Shown piece after piece: positions 11,079-28,902 of a stretch of DNA of 64,000 bases. The DNA lies in assembly GCA_963965975.1 (NCBI GenBank), contig OZ014425.1, positions 1,311,001 to 1,375,000 of the forward strand, written 5' to 3'. The translations under genes were made by a program, and so were the position numbers. Numbering within the stretch: the stretch's first letter is position 1; every line of letters begins with the position of its first letter. The notes below the pieces were generated by a model. That model saw nothing but the letters and a program-made list of their open reading frames with translations. It was not told the origin of the DNA and made no database searches. Origin of the DNA: Xestospongia bergquistia (taxonomy: Eukaryota; Porifera; Demospongiae; Haplosclerida; Petrosiidae).

Positions 11079-13631
11079 CTATGATGGTGTCTCAAATGCT
11101 TCTTTTACTCTCTGCCAAGTAGTCATGCCCTAAATAAAGAGATTCCTCAAGATTTGTACTAACAATAGTTCTTAATATAACCTAATCACTTATTTTCTCT
11201 TGTTCATTAATCTAGATACTTCTATAAGTACTAACTACATTATAGATACCTTCTCTTATTTAGAACAACTGGCTACATACCAACACTTACCTTCTTGTGC
11301 ATATGTAGTTGTAACTGTACATAGTTGATCAACATACTACGGAAATCCCCTGATTTCTGTTGATTAAATGTCTGAATTTCATGAAGAGCTTCCTGAGTGA
11401 ACTCACTACAAAAAGAATCAAAATATAATATCATATTTATCCAATAGTTATCCTTGAGTGCTTCAGTACTTTGTCATATAATCTTATTGTCTTATGTTGT
11501 GAATACACTCAAGTAGGAAGCCAAGTCTATAAACCACTAATGTGCTTGAATATGGTACCAATATGAATGCCAAAAATACACTAATTCTTACTCAAACTCT
11601 TTCTGAGTATGATGTAAGTTATCTTCGGCTTCTTTGAGTTCTCTCTCTGCTGTTGCTAACTGAGCTTCATAGCTAGTGTCTTCTCCTCGAATACGAGCTG
11701 ATATATTCTTAAAGGAGAATTTCTTACCACCACTACCACCGTCCTCTGGATTCTGAAAGAAGAGAGATCAAATATGTATATATGTGTTACAAAAAGTGTA
11801 CATCTTTTTTAAGAGCATCTCTAGCTTCAGCTTTACTGGATACAATTTCTTCATTTTTCTCAAGTTGTTTTTGTAACAATTCTTGTCTTCGAACAACAGT
11901 TCTTGACAGAAAAGAGAATACATTTAAAAGCAAAAATGTTTTGTCTGTTATATGTATTATACCTTAGACTATCACAGAAACCAATATATTCTTTTGTTGG
12001 AAGAAAAAAGCGAGTCTCTTCCTCAGTAAAGTAGTTGTCCACCGAATCAGCATAACTAGAAAGACAAGGTATGAGTCACAGTATAACACATAATAGAATA
12101 AATAAAGAATAGCTTGAAATAATGATTAATGATTATCAATTACATCTGCTAAATTTTAGACTGGAGTACTGATTTTACAAGCCATACATACAAATCTAAT
12201 TAAAAATGATATAACAATTTGCTAAGACATTATTAGTATATTATTAGGATATTATTAGGATATCATTAAATATACAATCTTGTGTTTGCCACAAGACTGT
12301 TCTCACCTGTCAAGACAACCAGAGGCAATTTGCAAACCAGTTCCCAAGATACCTTCAGTGATACTGAGTTCACTAGTGAAAAAAACATAAATTGTGTCCA
12401 CTACAACATCTTCTTACTTGAACACTCTGCCATAGTTACCATGTACTTTATATGTAGCTTTCATGCTGGCATTCATTCTCTAAATGAGAGAATATGTATC
12501 CTTTATTTGTCTACCATCTGTCTGTCAGTTAGTGTTCCATCCGTCTTTCTATCCATCTTTCCATCCGTACTTCTCTAATATCCAATATAGCTTTCAGAAT
12601 GGATTCCAAATCATTAGCATATTCTTTTACTTCCTGGAAACGACTACACATGTTACATAACACATCCACAATTTGTATAAATAAACAAGAAATTATACCT
12701 ATCAGGAACACGTCTTGATAACTGTAACGATAATGACTGGAACATAGATGATTCCCCCTAAGTCAGAAAACTATTAATTACTGATATAGAATACTGTGAC
12801 TATATTACCTTTCCTGAGTATCCACTCTGTATGAGACGTTCTTTCCAGGAAATCTACAAAGACAAGGTAGTTCCTTTAAAGTCAATAATTAACTTACACT
12901 CTGTAAAAACTCATGAAACCAATAATTTTTAGAAAGAACAGGATGCCTAGAAAGTCTAACTAGAAAAATCTATGCAAAGGAGAGTGGGAGAAGAAAGAGA
13001 GGGGGAGACAAAAGAGGAAAGGAGGAGAAAGTAACGTATAATTAGTGGTATACAGTTTATACCTCTAATGCATGTTGTCGTTGCAAAAGAAAATTAATGT
13101 CTTCTCCAATAAAAGTGATTTTGCTTAACAAACCACTGCTTCCTTTGATCTGGTAAACAACAAAATGACACACACAAACACATTTACAAAACAACTTACA
13201 TCCTTTTCGGGTAAAGGAGGTACCACAATCTAATATCAAAAAATGGAATACTTATGTCGATAACATTCACTTACATGAGGATAAATAGCCTGGAGGAAGT
13301 TGTGTAGGTTTTCAAACTCACTATATCGTCTCCATGATTCATATCGAGGTCTTCCACTCCCACTAATTTCTTCTCCATCTTCTGATATTTTAGCTAAACT
13401 ATGGAAAGAGTATTGTAATCACATGACTATTTAGTTGATGCATTCACAGGAGAACTTTATGTGATCACATGACCCTTACATAGCCACTATTTTGTAGGCA
13501 TAATATTCCTCTTTAAAACCTGTTCCTGTCTTTTTCTCGTAGCACTTAATGGAGATATTGACAAACTTATAATCTGATACTTCTCGACGTAGTGGTGGGA
13601 CGTCTACATCACCTACTTCTTTAGTAGCCAT
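11079..13631 (-). CDS. SNX4: Sorting nexin of the SNX4 type (PX + BAR)
   Basis: A multi-exon gene with short introns. Exon 1 (from 13631) encodes MATKEVGDVDVPP and the first strand of a PX domain. The PX core follows in exon 2 (13397-13274 area) with SWRRYSEFENLHNFL and YPHIVVPPLPEK, which contains the Arg-Arg-Tyr signature that contacts PI3P. Later exons encode helices (FQEVKEYANDLESILKAI, EYIGFCDSLR) and a charged coiled-coil C-terminus with SFKNISARIRG and a final QLQLHMHKKGMTTWQ that closely follows the end of animal SNX4. SNX-BAR proteins bind endosomal PI3P membranes, tubulate them and recycle cargo; SNX4 also supports autophagy. It ends tail to tail with the kelch gene (139 bp) and starts 111 bp from PSMA2 on the opposite strand. 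SNX7/SNX30 is the main alternative. Confidence 0.8.
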
Positions 13632-13742
13632 CTTCTCAGCTGGGGGAGTGGCTGGCTTCTTAAAAATTTGTATCGATCACCGAGTTATTTTTAAGAGTTT
13701 CTTCTCAGCAAACCCTCGTGGAAATTGAATCTCTAACTAAAT
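13632..13742. promoter_or_regulatory. Bidirectional promoter SNX4 / PSMA2
   Basis: Only 111 bp separate the two divergent start codons, so the 5' UTRs and promoter must be shared. No TATA box is obvious, as is usual for housekeeping divergent promoters. The function is inferred from geometry. Confidence 0.65.
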
Positions 13743-19747
<6,005 letters not shown>

Positions 19748-20305
19748 ACCTCAAAACTAAAATTAATAATATTACTAATAAAGATGTTTAAAATCATACC
19801 TTATAATAATAATAATGTTTGTGATTAATATTAATTTAAAGAAATATGACTTAAAAACTGCAATATTTAATTATTTCTGGATAAAATTATGGTAGGCATG
19901 GAAAAATTGAGTAAAACAGTCTGAAGATATTTAAGACAAACAGACCCTACTTGTTGTAATAAGTCTTCCTCATACCAACTGCAAACTACTAGTCTTCTCC
20001 ATATATATTGTTATAACATACAGAGATGGTTTCTTCAATTACAAGTATACACTCATCATTCTAGCCAATCTTTTTGAATATACTTCCTGCAGCTGCTGGT
20101 AGCCTGAAACCATACAGAGCATTTTTAGTTATCAAAACATTTGTGTATTGCAAAGTTTCCATTATATGCTGTTTTTATGTTGGCCTATAGTTCAAGCAAA
20201 CTTCTTATAAGAATATTTTATGAAACTAATCCTAGGATAACAATGCAAGTGTTGCCAGGTTAGACAAATATGCAACATTATATATATATAATTAATATAA
20301 TTATA

Positions 20306-20355
<50 letters not shown>

Positions 20356-20533
20356 CAAATACGAATCTTAGGTTTTTTTCGTATACGTAACAGCAAACAA
20401 AATAAATGTTTTGTTAGTGAATTGTAAAGTGTCGTGTTGAGTGAGTTTCCACTAGTAGTCAATGACTGTAAAACCAAGGTCGAAGTCAACAGGATGGCCC
20501 ATTACACAAGGACGGAAGTCGTTACAGGCTAGC
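19748..20533. other. Intergenic spacer PSMA2 to ETS gene 1
   Basis: AT-rich, no coding exon seen. Contains AT dinucleotide runs at about 20278-20353. The stretch from about 20440 onward is less AT-rich and leads into the ETS promoter. Confidence 0.6.
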
Positions 20534-20540
20534 TATATAA
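20534..20540 (+). promoter_or_regulatory. TATA box of ETS gene 1
   Basis: The sequence TATATAA in the context gctatataaagacg lies 172 bp upstream of the ATG at 20712, a normal distance for a transcription start near 20565 with a 5' UTR of about 145 nt. The second ETS gene has a comparable box. Confidence 0.6.
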
Positions 20541-20711
20541 AGACGTGAGCTAGTAGACTGATACTAGAAAACAAAGATAAGAGTCTGGAAATAGCAACTT
20601 GTATTGCTTTTCATATTACCGAAACATTCATAAAATATATACAATATATATTTTCCTCGCTCACTTTGAACTGCAAGCTGATTTCATATTTCACTGATAC
20701 TGTAAGGCAGC

Positions 20712-22085
20712 ATGGACAACTTCAGCTCATCCTCGAGTTTTTCTGCTGAAACTTCATTCGTTAGTCACGATCCAAAGGTAGAGCGATTTTTAAATGGTGT
20801 TGAAAAGCCTCTGCTTTCACCTAGTAAAATGACCTCAAGTCCAGGACACATGTCCACTCCATCCTATTATAGTTCTCCTTCTTCATCAAGTGACTCTGAA
20901 ATGCAGCAACAAACACTTGCAGAAGCTGAGCCTAAAAGAAAATCTGCAAAAATGATCCATGACCAAATCCCACCAAATGTACAGTTGCCTCAACGAAAAG
21001 GAGGAATGCATCTCTGGCAATTTCTCTATGCATTGCTCTTAAAACCTGACCAATACTCACACCTTATAGAATGGACAGAAAATAGAGATCTATTTGAATT
21101 TCGTTTGCTGAAGCCTGAAGCTATTGCAGTCTGGTGGGGGTATCACAAGAACAAGAAGAATATGAGTTACGATAAATTGAGCAGATCACTCCGATACTAC
21201 TATAGCAAGAAAATCCTCCGTAAAATGAGTGGTGAAAGATATGTTTATCGTTTTTGTGTTGATCCTGAGCTAATGTACAAAGCATTAGGCAACTCAGAGA
21301 ACAGACCGCAATTGAAACCGATGCCTAAAACAACTGTACCGACATCCATAGAGAATCAAAAAGCACCTGCTGAAATAAAAACGAAGGCAGCTTCCAAGAC
21401 ACCTCCTCATTATACATCTTTTGTGGCTGAAGAAGGAGACCACTTACAAAGACATCAGTGCAAATGGCTACCTGAGCACATCTCCTCGACTGCGACATTC
21501 TTGTCCTCTTCTGTACCTTCAAATACTAGTTTGCCAATATCAGGGTATTCATCACCAATCAGTGATCTCTCCTTTGATCTCTCCCCATCTATCCACATTG
21601 CTAGTATGCAATATGAACAGGACTATAGCTATAATTCTGAAACGAATTTGTTCTATCCCCCTCCTGTAGCTCAAGATATTATACCAGTTACGACAATGCC
21701 ACAGTCCGTGCCTCAGGCATTGTACCCATCTACTGGTTACACTTTGTCTGATATATCTCCCTTTGCTCACAGGCCTGTAAATCATAGTACGATTGGGAGC
21801 TATCCGTCTTTGCCATACCCAGACTACGAACCTTATAACAAGTCATTATATCATGCTCGTACTTCACAAGTAGTGAGAAATGGGGAATGTGGATTTCCTT
21901 ATGCCTCCACTTCTGTAGCTGTGGATAGTCAAATCTCTTCAATGTTCACATCTGAGATGAACCCAGCTGTAACATCATTTAGTTGGGGTGAATTGTCAAG
22001 TAGCAATCCAGTACTACCTTATAACGACTCGTGGTCTGTTATAGGAACTAATGATTCTATCATAAGTAATGAATTTATTTGGTAA
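20712..22085 (+). CDS. ETS-domain transcription factor, intronless (paralogue 1)
   Basis: One exon, 457 aa. A Ser-rich N-terminus precedes an ETS winged-helix domain at about residues 99-183: LWQFLYALL (helix 1), the recognition helix with KLSRSLRYYY whose two Arg read the GGA core, and GERYVYRFCVDPE at the end. After the domain a short block NSENRPQLKPMP recalls the RPxLK extension of PEA3/ETV factors, so that subfamily is the best guess. The last 250 residues are rich in Ser, Pro and Tyr and look like an activation region; no PNT/SAM domain is seen. The gene is a tandem paralogue of the one starting at 25647, with the same intronless layout and a TATA promoter. Confidence 0.93.
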   Translation: MDNFSSSSSFSAETSFVSHDPKVERFLNGVEKPLLSPSKMTSSPGHMSTPSYYSSPSSSSDSEMQQQTLAEAEPKRKSAKMIHDQIPPNVQLPQRKGGMHLWQFLYALLLKPDQYSHLIEWTENRDLFEFRLLKPEAIAVWWGYHKNKKNMSYDKLSRSLRYYYSKKILRKMSGERYVYRFCVDPELMYKALGNSENRPQLKPMPKTTVPTSIENQKAPAEIKTKAASKTPPHYTSFVAEEGDHLQRHQCKWLPEHISSTATFLSSSVPSNTSLPISGYSSPISDLSFDLSPSIHIASMQYEQDYSYNSETNLFYPPPVAQDIIPVTTMPQSVPQALYPSTGYTLSDISPFAHRPVNHSTIGSYPSLPYPDYEPYNKSLYHARTSQVVRNGECGFPYASTSVAVDSQISSMFTSEMNPAVTSFSWGELSSSNPVLPYNDSWSVIGTNDSIISNEFIW

Positions 22086-25000
22086 TTTAGTTATATCATA
22101 CTATTTTTAATTTTCAGACACATCATCATTTTTATTATTAAATATTGCTACAATAATAGATATTGCCTTCAATAATAGATATTGCCTTCAATTATCTACA
22201 CAATTAAGCTAGCGAGTGAGAAGTACATTACTGACCTCAATATGGGAATGCATGTGGTATTATGCAGGTATGAATGACACGCTTGTCGCTAATGCAGAGT
22301 ACAAGTACTATAATTACCTTCGACATTCTGTTCACATACAGATCTAATGGAGTGTTATTGTTGGTGATTACCACTTGGCATCACTTCCTCAGAAGCCCTA
22401 TGTAATACATTTACTGGTTCACTCTATTTTACATTTTAATTAAACTGTCCATGTTGATTATCAAAGTGCATAGTTTTGTTGACCCACCTCTATTGGTGCG
22501 TTTTACACATCATCAAACAAAGCATCAACTCTCCCTCTCTCTCTCTGTAACTATAAGACATTATCTTTATTAATCCATTTTAATACAAAACGGATTGTAA
22601 ATCCAACCATTTGTCAACATGCTAAGTAGAAAACAATAGCTTAAAAGACTTTGGTAACTATGAAGATAAACACACTAGTATAATAAATTCAGTGCTTTCT
22701 CAATCTTTACCTAGCTAGCAATAGCTACTTCAGATCATGCAAATAAATTGTGAATACCTCACTCTAAGGTTATTACTTCTTCAAAACCAAAATATTTAGT
22801 TCCAGTGAAAAAATACTCTGTAAACGTTTGATCTACGATGGTGGCCATTTTTCTCTCGTGATGAAGAAATAATTCTACGCGTGCACGTAATTACATTTTG
22901 GTATAGCGCTAACTAATATTGGAGATTATAAAATGATAGTAAGTCTGTGTTATATATTATTACAATGTAGCTAATCAGACATAAGGAGTATGTATTACAG
23001 GATATGTGACCTGGACAGTCCCAGCATTGAACTGAAGCATTATATATGCGTGTCAAAGCATCCAAGGATTGCACAGCTGTCAAACTTCCCACGTTTGTTT
23101 GCACTAGTTTTTCTTATTAAGCCTTCAGGATGTTTCACCATTGGGTCACACATTTACTAATAAATGTGTTTAGCTGTAGGAAGATGGGTAGAGGGTATGA
23201 TATAAATTTTACATTGAAGTACAGTGGTATGTTATCAGTAGAATTAATAGCCAAGCATAAACTTTGACCTTAGAACATACCTTGTAACCTAAATTTCATA
23301 TTGGTATCTTCCATCAAATACAAATAACTACAATTTGTTATTTATAAATACTAAGTAATGTTTATATTTCACAGCGTGGTCATATAGAGGATGATATGTC
23401 TAGAGGTCCACCACCACACAGAGTTAGCAGGAAGTCTATCCATGCTTTGTTGTATTGTGTAAGAGGATTGCTCCATACCCCTCAATCTCAAAATAATCAC
23501 AGCAAAATATGAACTTTTATGTAATGTAACCAAATGATACAATGTAAAGGTCCACACAGGTTGGTTTTGAGAATTACAGTGGAACAATGGAAATACTGAA
23601 GTACTAAAAGTGTATAGCAGGATTTTAATTTAATCATAATTATGTCATTCTTTTCCTCATTCCACTCTCCTTGCTCCAAAGTTTTAATATGTGGTTTCTG
23701 TTTGGCATAGTCATCTCTTACAAGTCATGATGTACTGTTGTTGATTAGTAATATATTGCTGTGGTTTCTATCCCTTTGAAGAAATGTAGCATCATCAGTT
23801 TATAAATGCTTACATTGGGGACTCCTTATTAATCTTGATGAAATAATAGATAAAGTATATAGTTCATGTTCAAAGTTTGTTTCTGTAACTTAATGAGATG
23901 ATAAGCCTGTTTGTTATCTTGTATTTCCCCATTATTTTTACAAGCAAAAAGTTAATGAAGAGCATGCAACAGTACTAGCTAGAGTATGAAATAATAATTA
24001 CAATGTAATCAGATCATATGTGATTTATGGACCTAAGAGCAGCAATAGGTGAACAAAATTATAATATGAACAAATAAATTAGAATGACTGCATGGAAAGA
24101 GTATTCATGCAGTACAATGCATATGTAAGAAAATACATTTAGATTTAAGTCTGAAAACATATAAATTATATTATTATAATGACAAGTTTTGAGAGTGCAA
24201 AGGAAAAAAGTGAAGAGATGAATATATATATAAATCTAACTAAGAGAGATGAAGAGAAGAGCAGGGATATCAGACAAGCTGTTAAGATGCTTTGAACAGA
24301 TCCAAGAGGATAAAAGATTTATGTCAGAGATTTTTAAAAGGAAAAATACCATCTGCATACAACGTGAAAAAATATTTATGAGTGAGGTATTGGTGAAAAT
24401 GCAGGCAGAATCAAAGCATTGATGAGATCAAAGAAAGTAACACAAATTGATAAGATTAAATATTAAATCAAGCAGAGAGCTAATATCGAAGAGAGTACAC
24501 TCAATAGACCAACCTGGCCTGGTTTTAAGCCAAATTAACAATTATGTAAAATACATTATAGTTATTAAGACATTATTAACGACATGATAAAGATATTTAA
24601 AGGGGAAGTGAATGTAATAAATGACAAAGTCATAAAGCAGAAAAATTAGTTATAGTAGGAATGGCAGCATAAAATGCTGAGAATTCCTATGTGCATAGGT
24701 AGCTAACAGACATATCACATATGAATAAAGAACTCTCAAACAGTAACAATTGAAATACAATAGTTAAATACAACAGATTGATATGGGCCTCTGTTTTAGC
24801 TTTGTTTAAGATAAATTACATGAATATTGCTTAATAAAATTGCACGTGGTCGTTAAAATTTCATGATGTAAAGCCTTCCTACATATTTCAAGTTTCATTC
24901 AGTCATATACAGGGGTTTGGTTTAGATTGCAAGATTATAGGTTTTGCTGTGATCTCTTGTAAATTTCTATTTACATTTGATGTTAAAACTAAGTATGTCA

Positions 25001-25499
25001 ATACTTAACATATTCATTACAACGTCACTCTGTGCTATAAAGTATGTGCTATATAGTAATGGCATGGATATATAAGCAGTCTGATAACCACTTCTAACAT
25101 TATGTCATCGACATCTATACCCTATCTTCCTAAACCTTGGAACCTAAATATAAATGTATTAATTTTACATTGAAGTAAATGTAGCATTAATTACTGGATT
25201 TTACATTGAAAATTTTAATTTTCCATTGACATTTTTTGTAATGCAATGTATGGATAGCAAATACATACAAATAAGTCAATTATAAATTTTATTTTTAAAT
25301 TGACACATGATATTATATCACACTCTTGTAATGCTAGCTTAAGTTCAATTTACATTACAACCAACTTTCATGTAGTTTACTCTACTAGAATGAAGGAAAT
25401 AATTTGTTTCTCAGAAGAAGCCATAATGCTTATGATAATAGGAATGTGCAAAGTAGCTGTTACATGTGCATGTGTATTAGCCACACCTTCAATGCAATC
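22086..25499. other. 3.4-kb spacer between the ETS paralogues
   Basis: No exon with recognisable protein similarity was found. A 21-bp direct repeat ataatagatattgccttcaa lies near 22155-22190. Scattered short AT-rich frames are not supported. It may hold enhancers for the pair; none can be named from sequence alone. Confidence 0.5.
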
Positions 25500-25507
25500 T
25501 ATAAAAG
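25500..25507 (+). promoter_or_regulatory. TATA box of ETS gene 2
   Basis: TATAAAAG lies 147 bp upstream of the preferred ATG (25647), mirroring the arrangement of the first ETS gene. Confidence 0.5.
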
Positions 25508-25646
25508 TGAATACACTTTTCCTTACATCAGTAAAAAAATTTCTGAGAATTGAACTAAAATAAAATCTCTTAGCAAACTGTTTGTTTCCCAGCATCTAAA
25601 TTCTTTGAGAAAATCAAAGTCGATTATATTTCTAAAGCTGGCTACA

Positions 25647-27083
25647 ATGAAAACAACCAATAATGGTGGTGGTCCTTCATCTACTGATGATACTACTAGC
25701 TCTTCCACCACAGCTACACTGCAAAGTGGTGTTGAGCTCCCATATTTGGAGAACAAAGTTAAAGTTGAGGCTACACTAGAGGACGAGCGTGAGGAAGAAG
25801 CAGAAGGAAAGGAAGAAGCAGAAGGCAAGGAAGAAGAAAAAACTAAGCCATCAAATGCAACTGGATCGAATCCAAAATCGAAACAGCAAAAGATAAGAAT
25901 GCCACAGAGGAAAGGAGGCATGCAGCTATGGCAATTCCTGTATGCATTGCTTGAGGATCCTGAGAAAAGATACGGTGAGCTTATAGAATGGACTGATAAT
26001 CGTCAAGAGTTGGAATTTCGTCTTCTCGACCCTGAAGCAATCGCCATTTGGTGGGGGAACATAAAACACAGAGCAAACATGACATATGAGCGCCTTAGTC
26101 GATCCCTTCGCTATTATTATGACAGAGGGATCTTGAAAAAGATGGGAGGCGAACGATATCTCTACAGATTCTGCGTCGATCCAGAAGACATGTACAAACA
26201 TATTGGAAACTCTGACAGTCGTCCAGTTCTTAAACCAATGCCTATACCAGTCTCGAAGTGGATGTATAGTCGTTTGATTCCTCAAGGTGTGTTTTTTCCA
26301 TCGTCGCTAGCTCCACCCGAATATTCGACAATACTGCAGCAATCAACACTACCTCCGCCGCCGCCATATCCAGGGTTCCAACTCGATCCTTTTTATCAAC
26401 TAAATCCAGTCGGCTATGACTACCTTACTCATATATCACAAGAGACGGAGACGCCATATACAAATATGCCACAATATGATAGTCCACTTCAACCACTAGA
26501 GTTACCTGAAGAAGGTACATACTCAGCAAATACAACATTAGCAGCAAGCTCAAGTACCATCACCTCTTTATACCCCAGCTCTCCAGATCCAGAGTATGGA
26601 CGTTCTCTATCTGAAGGCTCCTTTCCAATTGTAACTGTAACACAACAAATCAACTTTCCTTCTCAAACACCAATGGCATATTTTACACAAATGGAACAAG
26701 ATGCTGAAACTGGATGCCATTTTCAAATTGGGACCAACTCTCCAAATCATTCTGGCAGTTCATCCAGTGGAGGTGAACATGAAATGGAACTGGATGAAAT
26801 CCTACCAATTCTTGCCTCTATGGAGCACTCCGAAGGAATGACCCTCCTTCCACCTATTGACACGCTTACCTCTCCTCATTACACAAGCAGTCCATCAATA
26901 CATTCCCCCTCTCCTACACTACCAAGCACACCACCGTTCATACCATCTAATGGTGTACTATCTCCTCCACCTTATAGCTGTGGTAGTAACATATGCAACT
27001 ACTCCACCTCATATACAAGTTGGCCTACAACAACAACAACAGAACAGGACATTAACTTATGGAACGTAAATTTCCACGAATAA
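25647..27083 (+). CDS. ETS-domain transcription factor, intronless (paralogue 2)
   Basis: One exon, 478 aa from MKTTNNGG; an in-frame ATG at 25605 would add 14 residues but gives a basic, hydrophobic leader unlike the paralogue. The N-terminus is Ser/Thr-rich, then acidic with Glu repeats (EEEAEGKEEAEGKEEEK). The ETS domain is at about residues 92-178: GGMQLWQFLYALL, WWGNIKHRANMTYERLSRSL with RYYY, and GERYLYRFCVDPEDMYKHIG. The motif GNSDSRPVLKPMP closely matches GNSENRPQLKPMP of the first gene, marking a shared post-domain module. The Pro/Ser-rich C-terminus has many Ser-Pro and Thr-Pro pairs, possible MAPK sites as in many ETS factors. A PEA3/ETV-like identity is inferred. Confidence 0.93.
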   Translation: MKTTNNGGGPSSTDDTTSSSTTATLQSGVELPYLENKVKVEATLEDEREEEAEGKEEAEGKEEEKTKPSNATGSNPKSKQQKIRMPQRKGGMQLWQFLYALLEDPEKRYGELIEWTDNRQELEFRLLDPEAIAIWWGNIKHRANMTYERLSRSLRYYYDRGILKKMGGERYLYRFCVDPEDMYKHIGNSDSRPVLKPMPIPVSKWMYSRLIPQGVFFPSSLAPPEYSTILQQSTLPPPPPYPGFQLDPFYQLNPVGYDYLTHISQETETPYTNMPQYDSPLQPLELPEEGTYSANTTLAASSSTITSLYPSSPDPEYGRSLSEGSFPIVTVTQQINFPSQTPMAYFTQMEQDAETGCHFQIGTNSPNHSGSSSSGGEHEMELDEILPILASMEHSEGMTLLPPIDTLTSPHYTSSPSIHSPSPTLPSTPPFIPSNGVLSPPPYSCGSNICNYSTSYTSWPTTTTTEQDINLWNVNFHE

Positions 27084-28902
27084 CAATTTTTTTGTTTGTT
27101 TTTGTTTGTCTTTATATTTTGTTAGTTTTTTTTTTGATTTCAATTTATATTGTTTTGATTAATTTGATACACAGGTCATTTAATTATGAGATGAACAATT
27201 ACAATTCATGTGTTTGTTATGCTTTTTTCATATTTTTTCATATATCAACACATTATTCATGATCACTCATAAAAAATATGTTTACTTTAAAAGAATATAT
27301 GAAAATAACAACATGCTGAAAACAAATTAAACTTATAATAACACGTTAACAGTTGAAGATGAATGAATAATGTTTACATTAATTTAAACATATTAATAAC
27401 TATATCAAATACAAGACCAAAGGCAAATGTGTTAATATTAAGTATTACAATTCATATGTATAAAGGCACCTTGACATTAAGACGTCAGTAACTGTCTAAA
27501 TATCCTTTCAAGTGACTTTTATAAGGCAATGCCATACTATCCACATAAAGAAGTATATTATTATCCATATAAGGAGATAGTAATATAATTACTATATTAA
27601 TAAGCAGTTTATATGGCTTTAAAACAGTCTATTGTCTAAAGCAAATATTTGAAACACAACAATAATTTTAAAGGTCTTCTCCAATAAAATTGTGGCTCCG
27701 TTTAAAACTTGTAATGAAATTGAATGACTAATGTTATAGTTCAAATGACACATACTAGAATCATCACTTCATAACATGTAACATATTAGCTTAAAGCATC
27801 CCAAAAAAAGTGTGATCTCATTTTTCACATGATGTAGCAAGTCAATGAATACTCAAGCAACAAACAGTATGTCTGCTAAAAAGATTGAGATACCAGCTTT
27901 TAAGATCCTTACAATATCACAACTTGTTTGTACTCATTATTAAATTTATGTAGGTTGATAGTAACACACCACCACAAGAGTCACAAACTATAATTTCTAT
28001 TCCAGATAGTTAAAGGGGGAAGGTCTACAATTCCCTACTTAACAAGAGTGTGGTTTGTGATTGTACATGGTTAGATGGTTTGTTCTATTCTATAGCACAC
28101 TAACAAACCACAACTACTCAATATCTGAATAAAGTAAATAGGAGAGCTAGGACTTCATTCAACAATGATTTTATTAAAATAGAATTAATTAATTATATAG
28201 TCACTATCTTATCTTAAGGGGGTTTAATAAGAGTCAAAAGGCTACCAAGGAATAATGAGCTTTCTTTCTAATGAACCATATCATATGAAATATGACACAT
28301 TTACAAAAGTTCAAAGTCAATTAAATATATTTGGTCAATCAACTTCTGTATTTTGCTTTCCTACTTTCCAACTAGAAAGTATGTGTACAGGTTTCCACAA
28401 AAGAAACTTATTATTGAACTTGAAGGAAATGTCCATCCTCTAATAACATCAAAGGGTCCATCACTAGGTATGTTGTTTACATACAACCTATGTCAGAAGC
28501 CAAACCTACTTTATTAACAAATAACTAAATAAGTTAATAAATATTAAATTATATTATCAAAATTAAGCTTATGTAATAATTTAGGAGTTCAAGTGTTTTC
28601 AAAACAAAAGCCACAGACAGAACTCCTCAAAGTATAGGATTCAAAATCTGGGAATAGAGATTTCAGCATAGAACTATATATGTAGTACTAGATACAAGTG
28701 AGTAATGTTAACTAACTTTTTTCTTAAATAGACATAATAGACAAGAGGAGAAAAAAAAAAGATTGCTTGATTCAAGTTCAAATAACAAAGAAATCTAACC
28801 TTCTCCCCCTCCAAAAATGTAAACCTAACATTTAATATTCTCACTATTAAATTAAGTTACTGATTCAAACTAGTTCCACTTGATCACTAATTTGATGGCT
28901 AA
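27084..28902. other. Spacer between ETS gene 2 and DARS1 3' end
   Basis: AT-rich, with the convergent 3' UTRs of the two genes at its ends. No coding exon, RNA gene or repeat family was recognised. Confidence 0.55.
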
